A stretch of 11,248 bases of DNA, from contig CALMAD010000063.1 of assembly GCA_937859105.1 (NCBI GenBank), positions 1 to 11,248 of the forward strand, given 5' to 3'. The translations under genes were made by a program, and so were the position numbers. This document shows, in pieces, positions 1-6,538 of the stretch (its first letter is position 1; every line of letters starts with the position of its first letter). The notes beneath the pieces are model-generated. The model was not told the DNA's origin, ran no database searches, and worked only from the letters and a program-made list of their open reading frames with translations. This stretch comes from an uncultured Propionibacteriaceae bacterium. Lineage in GTDB: Bacteria; Actinomycetota; Actinomycetes; Propionibacteriales; Propionibacteriaceae.

Positions 1-61
1 AAGAAGCGGTAACGACACCCTTCCCCGCCAACACCGGCGGATTGGTCGAGCGAGGCGGCCC
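1..61. other. Non-coding left edge downstream of the MHS transporter
   Basis: This short stretch lies behind the stop codon of the minus-strand transporter. I see no gene in it. A weak inverted repeat, CCGCC at 25-29 and GGCGG at 36-40 with a 6-nt loop, could help end the transporter transcript, but no T-run follows it on the minus strand. The window is cut here, so what lies beyond is unknown. Confidence 0.4.
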
Positions 62-985
62 TCAGGCCCGCCACTCCTCCTCGGGGGCCGGCAGGCCGCG
101 CTTGGCGCGCTCGCGCCGCGCGAACGGGCCGAAGAGCGCCTCGCCGGGCTCGCTGTCGTTGAGCTTGGTGAGGTCGCGCCCGGCCACCTCGGGCATGACG
201 ATCGAGGCCACCAGCGTGCAGAAGGTGAAGAACGCGATGATGATCGCGACGGGCAGCCACGAGCCGTGCATCGTCACCACGAGAGCCGCGGCGATCACCG
301 GGCTCACGCCCGTGGCGATGATGGCCGCGAGTTCCTTCGCCAGGGCGAGCTGGGTGTAGCGGTTCCTCGCGCCGAAGAGCTCCGACATGGTCAGGTTCTC
401 CAGGGACGCCAGCGCCAGCACCGACGACTGATGGACGATGATGTAGCCCGCGAACACGGAGTTGATGTCTTTGGTCGAGATCATGTCGATCATCGGGAAC
501 ACGAGGGCCAGCGAGATCGAGCTCATGATGATGTACATCGTCTTGCGGCCGAACTTGTCGCTCAGGGCGCCGACGATCGGCACGGTCGCGAAGCCGCACA
601 GCGAGCTGAAGATCACGACGTTCGTGCCGACGCTCGGGGCCAGCAACAGCCTGGCCGTGATGTAGCTGATCAGGTAGGTCTGGATCATGCCGGAGTTGCC
701 GGCCTGGCCGAACCGCAGGAAGAACGCCGCGAAGAACGAGCGGCCCTTGCGCGACTTGGCCGCCTGGGCCAGCGTGTCGGAGTCGACGACCTCGGCCAGC
801 TTCTCCGTGGAGACCGCCTCGCCGTCGACGACGTCCTCGCGGGCCTCGAAGACCGGCGACTCCTTCAGCGACAGGCGAACCCAGATCGCGAAGCCCATGA
901 TCAGCACGGACGCGAGGAAGGGGATGCGCCAGCCCCACGCCACGATCTGATCGTGGTCGAGGGTGGCGACCACCTCGGTAGTCAT
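62..985 (-). pseudogene. N-terminally truncated MHS-family MFS transporter (TM6-12 only)
   Basis: The 307-residue product is the C-terminal part of a metabolite:H+ symporter (MHS) of the major facilitator superfamily, inner membrane. Visible landmarks are the WGWRIPFLAS segment that opens TM6 (residues 17-26), an LKESPVF loop after it, and a second-half GALSDKFGRK loop between TM8 and TM9. I count about seven hydrophobic segments. Full MHS proteins have about 430-450 residues and 12 helices, so TM1-5 with the first-half signature loop are missing. The ATG at 985 is chosen because AAGGAAG lies just upstream (994-988). Only 131 bp separate it from iclR, and no frame there encodes the missing half. 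The N-terminus reads MTTEVV, as if an original start had been fused in frame to the middle of the protein by a deletion. Transport is unlikely. The ancestral substrate is unknown; carboxylates or sugars are possible, with the IclR gene as likely regulator. Confidence 0.75.
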
Positions 986-987
986 TT

Positions 988-994
988 CTTCCTT
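988..994 (-). promoter_or_regulatory. Shine-Dalgarno site of the truncated transporter
   Basis: AAGGAAG on the minus strand ends 2 nt before the ATG at 985 (AAGGA itself is 4 nt away). It is the reason to prefer this start over the longer upstream in-frame ATG at 1087, whose product would run through the regulatory gap. Confidence 0.5.
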
Positions 995-1012
995 AGAAAC
1001 GAGAGGTTGCGA

Positions 1013-1025
1013 TCCATGAAATGGA
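1013..1025. promoter_or_regulatory. Inverted repeat, candidate IclR-type operator
   Basis: TCCAT-GAA-ATGGA is a perfect 5-bp inverted repeat with a 3-nt spacer. It lies 27 bp upstream of the transporter start and about 90 bp upstream of the divergent iclR start. IclR-family regulators commonly bind short palindromes of 13-15 bp in the gap between their own gene and the divergent target, so position and form fit. Binding is inferred only. Confidence 0.45.
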
Positions 1026-1036
1026 GTCGCATCGCT

Positions 1037-1085
1037 GCGCGTTGCGCGCAAGAAGTTCCGCGCAATTGCTGAAGTGGCGCGTTGC
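1037..1085. repeat. Cluster of short direct and inverted repeats upstream of iclR
   Basis: TTGCGCGCAA at 1042-1051 is a perfect 10-bp palindrome. A near copy, TTCCGCGCAA, follows at 1056-1065, 14 bp on. GCGCGTTGC occurs exactly at 1037-1045 and again at 1077-1085. The cluster may hold additional binding sites for the IclR protein and would overlap any iclR promoter (a weak TTGCTG at 1066-1071 and TAGCTG at 1088-1093, 16 bp apart). Confidence 0.35.
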
Positions 1086-1116
1086 ACTAGCTGAAACTCG
1101 GACGCAGGATGGGGGC

Positions 1117-1908
1117 ATGAGCACCACCCCGCGCAACGACCCCCCTCGCATCGAGGCCATCGACCGGGCGTTCGCCCTGCTCCTGGCCCTGGCGGACGCC
1201 GGCCCGCAGGGGGCCACGCTCGCCGACCTGGCCGCGACGACGGGCGTCAACAAGTCCACGGCGTACCGGGCCCTGTCGACGATGCGCCGGCGCGGGTTCG
1301 CGACCCAGTCGGTCGAGAGCGGCGTGTACCGGCTGGGGCCGAGCGCGATGACGCTCGGGGCCCGGTTCCTGACGCCCGAGCATCTCGCCCAGGCGCTGCA
1401 CCCGGCGCTGGTCGCGCTGTCGCGGGCCACCCACGAGCTGGTGCACCTCGGCGTGTGGGAGGACGACCAGGTGCTCTACGTCGACAAAGTCGAGCCAGAC
1501 CGGGCCGTCCGGGTGTGGTCGTCAGTCGGACGCCGCGCCCCCGTGGCCACGACCGCGCTGGGCCGCGCGATGCTGGCGGCCCGCGGCGTCGACGACGAGC
1601 AACTCGCCGTCTACGTGAAGTTCCTCGGATCGGAGCACGCCGTGTCGTTCGAGCACCTGCGCGGGGTCGTCCGGCAGGCGCGGCGGCGCGGCTACTCGGT
1701 CGAGCTGCAGGAGAACGAGCCCGGGGTGGCCTGCATCGGCATGGCGATCATGCGGGGCGAGCAGGTGGTCGGGGCCGTGTCGATCACGTCGCTCGCCGAG
1801 CGCATGACGTCGCGTCGCCAGTCGGAGCTCGCCGAGCTCATCCGGGCGGACATGCCGAGCCTGCTGCCCGAGGGGCTCACGCTCGCCCCGATCGGCGGGC
1901 ACGCCTGA
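1117..1908 (+). CDS. IclR-family transcriptional regulator
   Basis: The 263-residue protein has the full IclR layout. A winged helix-turn-helix occupies about residues 11-73, with the recognition helix in TTGVNKSTAYRALSTM (41-56) and the wing around GVYRLG. A GAF-like effector domain follows (about 80-255), with the typical VDKVEP stretch, RRAPVATTALGRAMLA and a GYSVELQENEPG segment near the effector pocket. Such proteins are dimeric or tetrameric repressors or activators of catabolic genes, controlled by a small metabolite. The start at 1117 is preferred over 1021 because AGGA (1106-1109) sits 7 nt upstream and the first residues match normal IclR N-termini. It is divergent from the truncated transporter and converges with the sugar kinase, so it probably controls one or both. 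The effector cannot be read from sequence. Confidence 0.93.
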   Translation: MSTTPRNDPPRIEAIDRAFALLLALADAGPQGATLADLAATTGVNKSTAYRALSTMRRRGFATQSVESGVYRLGPSAMTLGARFLTPEHLAQALHPALVALSRATHELVHLGVWEDDQVLYVDKVEPDRAVRVWSSVGRRAPVATTALGRAMLAARGVDDEQLAVYVKFLGSEHAVSFEHLRGVVRQARRRGYSVELQENEPGVACIGMAIMRGEQVVGAVSITSLAERMTSRRQSELAELIRADMPSLLPEGLTLAPIGGHA

Positions 1909-1910
1909 GG

Positions 1911-1925
1911 CGGCCGGCTCGGCCG
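1911..1925. terminator. Compact GC hairpin between convergent iclR and the kinase
   Basis: CGGCCG-GCT-CGGCCG forms a perfect 6-bp stem with a 3-nt loop. It fills most of the 21-bp gap between the two stop codons (1908 and 1930). No T-run follows on either strand, so it may be a weak bidirectional terminator or only a GC-rich palindrome. Confidence 0.4.
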
Positions 1926-1929
1926 AGAG

Positions 1930-2829
1930 TCAGCGGCCGAAGGACGCGGCGTCCGCGTAGCTCGCTTGCGTCCCGCGGTGGGTGACGGAGTCGGCGGCGT
2001 AGGCGTTCGCACGGACGAGGGCGTCCTCGACGGCGAGGCCGCTGACGAGACTGTGGGCGAAGCAGCCGATGAACGCATCCCCGGAGCCGGTGGTGTCGAC
2101 GGCGTCGACGGTCTCGGCGTCGGTCAGGACGCGGCCCGCCTCCGAGTACCAGGCGACGCCCCGCGCGCCGAGCGTGACGAGCACGTTCGTCATGCCGCGT
2201 GCCAGCAGGGCGGACGCGGCGGCGTCCACCTCGTCGAGGGAGTCGACGGGCAGGCCGGTGAGCAGCGCGAGCTCGGTCTCGTTCGGGACGAACCAGTCGA
2301 CCGACGCGATGCGCGCGAAGTCGAGCTCGGCGTTCGCCGGCGCCGGGTTCAGCAGCACCGGGACGCCGTGGGTGCGCCCGAACTCGACCGCGTGGTACAC
2401 GGTCTCGAGCGGCACCTCGAGCTGCAGGACGATCAAGCGGCAGCGGGCGATGTCGTCGGCGGCCGCGTCGATGTCGGCGGGGGAGAGGTGGTCGTTCGCG
2501 CCGGGGATGATGATGATCGAGTTGCGCGACTGGGGGTCGACGAAGATCGGCGCGACGCCCGAGGTGGCCTCGGTGCGCAGCACGTGCGTGGTGTCGATGC
2601 CGTGGGCTTCGAAGTTCGCGATCGTGTTGTCGGCGAACAGATCGTTGCCCACACGCGTGACCATCAGCACGACGGCCCCCAGCCGGGACGCCGCGACGGC
2701 CTGGTTGGCGCCCTTGCCGCCGCAGCCCATCTGGAAGTCAGGCGTCCGCACGGTTTCGCCTTCGGCGGGCATGCGGTCGATGTAGGCGATGAGGTCCACC
2801 ATGTTGGATCCGATGACAGCGATGTCCAT
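1930..2829 (-). CDS. rbsK: PfkB-family sugar kinase (ribokinase / deoxyribokinase-like)
   Basis: The 299-residue protein phosphorylates a sugar, probably ribose or 2-deoxyribose, at the 5-hydroxyl using ATP in the cytosol. Seen features: the substrate-end segment GSNMVDL (7-13), PfkB signature 1 around GCGGKGANQA (35-44), NPAPA (161-165), PNETE (182-186) near the nucleotide site, and signature 2 DTTGSGDAF (245-253) with catalytic Asp251. Length is normal for RbsK/DeoK and nothing is missing. The opening MDIAVIGSNMVDL and the FIGCFAH segment recall enterobacterial deoxyribokinase DeoK more than classical RbsK, from memory; so deoK is the main alternative name. The start at 2829 fits the family; ATG at 2841 is possible, and neither has a strong ribosome site. 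No clear promoter is seen. It converges on the IclR gene, and other sugar genes such as a ribose ABC transporter are not in view. Confidence 0.9.
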   Translation of the reverse strand: MDIAVIGSNMVDLIAYIDRMPAEGETVRTPDFQMGCGGKGANQAVAASRLGAVVLMVTRVGNDLFADNTIANFEAHGIDTTHVLRTEATSGVAPIFVDPQSRNSIIIIPGANDHLSPADIDAAADDIARCRLIVLQLEVPLETVYHAVEFGRTHGVPVLLNPAPANAELDFARIASVDWFVPNETELALLTGLPVDSLDEVDAAASALLARGMTNVLVTLGARGVAWYSEAGRVLTDAETVDAVDTTGSGDAFIGCFAHSLVSGLAVEDALVRANAYAADSVTHRGTQASYADAASFGR

Positions 2830-2901
2830 GCCGCCGATCATCGCACTCAGGGGTGAGGCCCACGCGGCGAGGGGCATGCACATCTTTCCCGGACGCGAAG
2901 G

Positions 2902-2925
2902 AACCCCCGCCGTTCGGCGAGGGTT
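2902..2925 (-). terminator. Hairpin downstream of tRNA-Pro, probable terminator
   Basis: AACCCCCGCC-GTTC-GGCGAGGGTT forms a 10-bp stem with one C/A mismatch and a 4-nt loop. On the minus strand it lies 14 nt after the CCA end of the tRNA gene and is followed by TTCCTTCG-like sequence rather than a pure T-run. Position and strength fit a tRNA terminator, which would isolate the kinase from tRNA transcription. Confidence 0.55.
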
Positions 2926-2939
2926 CGACACCGCTTCGA

Positions 2940-3016
<77 letters not shown>

Positions 3017-3039
3017 ATTGGCCCCGAGGGCCGACGGAT

Positions 3040-3045
3040 ACTTTA
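3040..3045 (-). promoter_or_regulatory. Possible -10 box for tRNA-Pro
   Basis: TAAAGT on the minus strand matches the actinobacterial TANNNT -10 pattern and lies 23 bp before the mature tRNA 5' end, which leaves room for a short leader. No convincing -35 hexamer is seen at the usual spacing, so this is tentative. Confidence 0.3.
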
Positions 3046-3091
3046 GCTCACCGGCCCCCAGAATCCTATTTGAGCGCGGCCGCCGGACGCC

Positions 3092-4000
3092 TCACGCGGC
3101 CCGCGGGGCGAGCGTCAGCAGCGTGACCTCGGGCGGGCAGGCGAACCGGAACGGGGCGTACGGCGACATGCCGAGGCCCGCGGAGACGTTCACCCAGGAG
3201 GTCGCGTGGCCGCTGGCGTGCCGGAACAGCCCCTTCGCGAGCCGGGGCGGCAGGTCGCAGTTCGACGTCAGGGCGCCGTGGATCGGCACGCACACCTGGC
3301 CGCCGTGGGTGTGGCCCGCGAAGATCACCTCGACGCCGTCGTTCGTCATGGCGTCCAGCAGCCGCAGGTAGGGCGCGTGGGTCACGCCGACGTTGAGCGC
3401 GCCCGGCTCGGCCGGCCCGGCGACGGCCTCGTAGTGGTCGCGGTGCTCGTGGGCGTCGTCGGTGCCACGGAAGGCGAGCCGCTGCCCCCGGATCGTCAAC
3501 TCGCCCCGGCGGTCGTTCAGGTCGAGCCAGCCGCGCGCGGTCAGCGCGGCACGCAGCTGCTCGGTGGGCAAGTCGGACGCCTGCGGGGCGCCCCTCGACG
3601 TCGTCTTCCACAGGTACTTCGCCGGGTTCTTCAGGCGCGGCGACCGGTAGTCGTTCGAGCCGAACACGAAGACGCCCGGGGCGTCCAGCAGGCGTCCGAG
3701 GGAGCCGAGGAGCGGCTCGAGGGCGTCCGGCGACGCGATGCTGTCGCCCGTGCTGACGACGAGGTCGGGATCCAGCCCCGACAGCGACTCCAGAAACGCC
3801 CGGCGTCGCCGGTACCAGGGCAGCAGGTGGGCGTCCGAGATGTGCAGGACGCGCAGCGGCTCCGCGTCGGGCGCCAGGACGCCGATCGTCGCCCTGCGGA
3901 CGCGGTAGGCCGCCGACTCGACGAACGTGCCGTAGGCGACGCAGGACGCCCCGAACGCGGCTGCGCCGAGGGCGGCGCGACCGAGCAGCGCCCCGCTCAC
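3092..4000 (-). CDS. Metallophosphoesterase, YkuE/YaeI-like, membrane-anchored
   Basis: The 302-residue protein belongs to the calcineurin-like metallophosphoesterase family. The di-metal motifs appear in order: SDAH (Asp56, His58), GDS (Asp86), GSND (Asn116), THAP (His208) and GHTHGG (His230, His232). The usual GNHD motif reads GSND here, so the histidine after Asn is Asp; I recall this as common in actinobacterial relatives. A hydrophobic N-terminal segment (about 4-24) suggests a membrane anchor before the catalytic domain. The GTG start at 4000 overlaps the ponA2 stop by four bases (GTGA), and no separate ribosome site is seen, so translation is probably coupled to the penicillin-binding protein. 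Related proteins act on nucleotides, phospholipids or lipid-linked intermediates. The substrate here is unknown, but coupling to ponA2 hints at envelope metabolism. The M. tuberculosis counterpart, from memory, is Rv3683, also next to ponA2. Confidence 0.9.
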   Translation of the reverse strand: MSGALLGRAALGAAAFGASCVAYGTFVESAAYRVRRATIGVLAPDAEPLRVLHISDAHLLPWYRRRRAFLESLSGLDPDLVVSTGDSIASPDALEPLLGSLGRLLDAPGVFVFGSNDYRSPRLKNPAKYLWKTTSRGAPQASDLPTEQLRAALTARGWLDLNDRRGELTIRGQRLAFRGTDDAHEHRDHYEAVAGPAEPGALNVGVTHAPYLRLLDAMTNDGVEVIFAGHTHGGQVCVPIHGALTSNCDLPPRLAKGLFRHASGHATSWVNVSAGLGMSPYAPFRFACPPEVTLLTLAPRAA

Positions 4001-6405
4001 GGCGTCGCGGTGGCGGTCGGCGACGCGGACGCAGAACTGGAGGTGCCGCGAGGCCCGCGGGAGACGCGGATCTCGATCGTGCTGAACTGCCGAGCCTGCG
4101 TGCGCGGCGAGATGCTGATCACCTGGCCGCGCGGGACGCTGCGCGAATACTGCCGCGTGACGTCGGTGCTGAAGCTGGCCGCCTCGAGGGCGCTCTTGCA
4201 GGCCTCGAGATCCAGGTTGTCGCAACTCGGCACGTTGACCCGCGGCGTGTTGTTCGGCTCCTGACCCGGGCGGACGAACCTCTCGGTCGGGAGGTACGAC
4301 AGCGCTCGGCGCATCGCCGGCTTCCACAGGCGTGCGCCGGCCTCCTTACCCGACAGGCCCTGGATGTACCCCTTCGCGATCCGGGTGCCCGCCAGGGTGT
4401 TCGACCGGCTGCCCTTGAAGCGCTTGGAGGTCTTGTCGACGGTGATCAGGGCGGCGCCGACCAGGTTGGGGGTGTAGCCCATGGTCCAGATGCTGGGCGC
4501 GCCGTTGCCGTCGGTGCCGGTCTTGCCGGCCAGGTCGTACCCCGGGATGTCCGCGGCGGCGGCGGTACCGCCCGCACGGAACGCGCCGTGCAGCACGTCG
4601 TTCGCGCGGTCGGCGACGACCGGAGAGATCACCTGCTGGCAGTTGCCGTCGGGGATCTGGAAGTTCTTGCCCGTCTTCGCCTTCACCGACTTGATGATGA
4701 TCGGGTCGCAACGCTTGCCGCGGGCGGCCAGGGTGGCGTAGGCGGTCGCGAGCGACAGCGGCGTGATCTCGGACGTGCCCAGCGTGAACGCCGGCACGAC
4801 GCTCGAGACGGGCCGGTTCTGCGCGTCGGGGGTGCGGCCGTTGGGCAACTTGCCGTCGGGCCGCAGGCCGGTCAGCATGTCGGCGCCGTCAGCGCGCTTG
4901 AGCCCCAGCTTCTGGGCCATCGTGACCGTCTCGCAGACGCCCGCCGACCGCTCCAGCTGGAGGAAGAACGTGTTCGACGACACGCGCGCCCCGTCGTACA
5001 TGTTGAAGCTGCCGGACGGGCCCGTGGTCACCGGGTGGCCCCAGGTGCCGCGGGCGAAGTTGCCGTTGCACATCGGGAACCACTTGTCGTCGAACCACAT
5101 CGACTGCGGCGAGTTGTACCGCCGGTACGCCGAGATGCCCTTTTCGAGGGCCGCGGCGATCGTGAACGCCTTGAACGTCGAGCCGCCCGCGTACCCCTCC
5201 GCACCGCCGAGCGCCGCGTCCGCCCCGTAGTTCCAGTAGGTCTCGCCCTTCTTGAGGTCGTTGCCGATCTTCGGGCGACTCTGGGCCATGGCGCGGATGA
5301 GGCCGGTGCCGGGCTCGATCATGGCCACGACGCCGATCACCGGGTCGGTCGGCACGATGTAGTTCGAGACGGCATTCTGAGCCGCATCTTGGAAGCGCGG
5401 GTCGATCATCGTCTGGATCGTGAGGCCGCTGCGGTAGAGGGTGTTCTTGCGCTCGGTCGGCGTCTTGCCCAGGCTGTCGAAGGTCAGCAGCGACCGCTCG
5501 ACGTAGTCGCACAGGTGCGGGTACCGGCTCGCCGTGCAGCCACGGTGGGGGTGCGGCTGCACCTTCGACTGGTCGAACTTGGTCGCCTTCGCGGCCTCCG
5601 CGTCCTTCGCGCTGACGACGCCGACCTTGACCATCTGGTCGAGCACCGCGTTGCGTCGGTCGACGGCCAGCTTCTCGTGGCGGACCGGATCGGTCGTCGC
5701 CGGGTTGCGAACCAGCCCGGCGAGCATCGCGGCCTGCGGCAGTGTGAGCTTCTTGGCGGTCGTGCCGAAGTAGTGTCGGGAGGCGGACTCGACGCCGTAG
5801 GAGCCGTCACCGAAGTAAGAGATGTTCAGGTAGCGCTCGAGGATCTCCTCCTTCGAGAGCCTCTGCTCGAGCGCGATCGCGTACCGAAGCTCGAGCATCT
5901 TGCGGGCCACCGTGCGGTTCTGCGCCTCGGCCAGCGCGTCTTTGTCGTCTTTGGCGACGGCGTCGTCGAGCAGGACGAGCTTCACGTACTGCTGCGTCAG
6001 CGTCGAACCGCCCTGCGTGTTGCCCGACGACGTGCGCACCAGCGCGCGCATCGTGCCGCGCAGGTCGAGGGCGCCGTGCTCGAAGAACCGCTGGTCTTCG
6101 ATCGCGACCTGCGCCTGCCGCATGATCGGTGCGATGTCGTTGTATTTCACGTACACGCGGTTCTGGTCGTAGAAGTTCGTGAGCTCAGAACCGTCGGCCA
6201 TGAGGACGCGGGAGCCCTCGGCCTGGGGCGGCGTCTCCAGCTCTTGCGGCAGCGACTCCAGCGCGCCGGCCAGGGACTTGGTCGTCTCGGCCGCGATGCC
6301 CGCCGCGGGCACGAAGAGCCCCGCGGTGAGGACGCCGCCGAGTACGCTGACGAGGACGAACATCAGCAGGGAGTACAGCCGACGGCCGAGGGTGGGTACG
6401 CGCAT
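3997..6405 (-). CDS. ponA2: Bifunctional class A penicillin-binding protein with PASTA domain (PonA2)
   Basis: The 802-residue protein polymerises and cross-links peptidoglycan at the outer face of the membrane. In order: a transmembrane helix (about 11-35); a GT51 glycosyltransferase domain with catalytic Glu103 in AIEDQRFFEHGALD and the GGSTLTQQ motif (132-139); a transpeptidase domain with STFK (active Ser409), SSN (476-478) and KTG (628-630); a C-terminal PASTA domain (about 720-785); and a Ser/Ala/Thr-rich tail. All catalytic motifs are intact. Extracellular cysteines (for example 290, 299, 446, 491, 566, 589, 728, 736) could form disulfides. The ATG at 6405 is preferred because a TACTCT -10 box ends 7 nt before it and no Shine-Dalgarno is present, which suggests a leaderless mRNA. 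It is divergent from whiB4 and overlaps the metallophosphoesterase downstream. The whiB4-ponA2-phosphoesterase order matches mycobacteria, which supports the PonA2 name over PonA1. Confidence 0.94.
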   Translation of the reverse strand: MRVPTLGRRLYSLLMFVLVSVLGGVLTAGLFVPAAGIAAETTKSLAGALESLPQELETPPQAEGSRVLMADGSELTNFYDQNRVYVKYNDIAPIMRQAQVAIEDQRFFEHGALDLRGTMRALVRTSSGNTQGGSTLTQQYVKLVLLDDAVAKDDKDALAEAQNRTVARKMLELRYAIALEQRLSKEEILERYLNISYFGDGSYGVESASRHYFGTTAKKLTLPQAAMLAGLVRNPATTDPVRHEKLAVDRRNAVLDQMVKVGVVSAKDAEAAKATKFDQSKVQPHPHRGCTASRYPHLCDYVERSLLTFDSLGKTPTERKNTLYRSGLTIQTMIDPRFQDAAQNAVSNYIVPTDPVIGVVAMIEPGTGLIRAMAQSRPKIGNDLKKGETYWNYGADAALGGAEGYAGGSTFKAFTIAAALEKGISAYRRYNSPQSMWFDDKWFPMCNGNFARGTWGHPVTTGPSGSFNMYDGARVSSNTFFLQLERSAGVCETVTMAQKLGLKRADGADMLTGLRPDGKLPNGRTPDAQNRPVSSVVPAFTLGTSEITPLSLATAYATLAARGKRCDPIIIKSVKAKTGKNFQIPDGNCQQVISPVVADRANDVLHGAFRAGGTAAAADIPGYDLAGKTGTDGNGAPSIWTMGYTPNLVGAALITVDKTSKRFKGSRSNTLAGTRIAKGYIQGLSGKEAGARLWKPAMRRALSYLPTERFVRPGQEPNNTPRVNVPSCDNLDLEACKSALEAASFSTDVTRQYSRSVPRGQVISISPRTQARQFSTIEIRVSRGPRGTSSSASASPTATATP

Positions 6406-6412
6406 AGCACAA

Positions 6413-6418
6413 AGAGTA
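6413..6418 (-). promoter_or_regulatory. Putative -10 box giving leaderless ponA2 mRNA
   Basis: TACTCT on the minus strand fits TANNNT and is separated from the ponA2 ATG by seven bases. Transcription would then start at or next to the A of the ATG. The bases between contain no ribosome-binding site. No strong -35 hexamer is visible at 17-18 bp. Confidence 0.4.
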
Positions 6419-6462
6419 CGCGAGCCAACGCAGAAACCCGAGCAACGCACGTTCGTCCTCCA

Positions 6463-6483
6463 CCAGGGAGTTGTGCTCCCAGG
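6463..6483. promoter_or_regulatory. Inverted repeat in the ponA2/whiB4 divergent gap
   Basis: CC-A-GGGAG, then TTGTG, then CTCCC-A-GG is a 21-bp inverted repeat whose 5-bp inner arms are perfect, with one A/A mismatch before the outer pairs. Its centre carries TTGTGC (6471-6476), which with TACCAT (6495-6500) 18 bp on could form the whiB4 promoter. A regulator bound here would cover the -35 region. The protein is unknown; WhiB4 itself or another redox or wall-stress regulator is possible. Confidence 0.4.
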
Positions 6484-6500
6484 GGCGGAGTGTTTACCAT
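6471..6500 (+). promoter_or_regulatory. Possible whiB4 promoter
   Basis: TTGTGC (6471-6476), an 18-bp spacer and TACCAT (6495-6500) resemble a housekeeping promoter in a poor -35 form. The start would be near 6507, leaving a leader of about 32 nt that carries the AGAGG ribosome site (6526-6530) 8 nt before the ATG. Confidence 0.3.
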
Positions 6501-6538
6501 TTCGTTATTGCCGATCAGTGCTATGAGAGGTAGGCGCG

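Noticed and set aside
41..58. Possible copy of the tRNA-Pro 3' end as an attachment site
   Set aside because: Only a short TTGGTCGAG-like resemblance is present; no meaningful repeat of the tRNA end occurs within the window.
3020..3032. GGCCC-CGA-GGGCC hairpin next to the tRNA 5' end
   Set aside because: It is only 5 bp, lies in the likely tRNA leader and is easily explained by base composition.
4001..4327. Longer N-terminus of the metallophosphoesterase from 4327
   Set aside because: It would overlap the PASTA region of ponA2 by over 300 bases and has no hydrophobic or family features; the GTG at 4000 fits.
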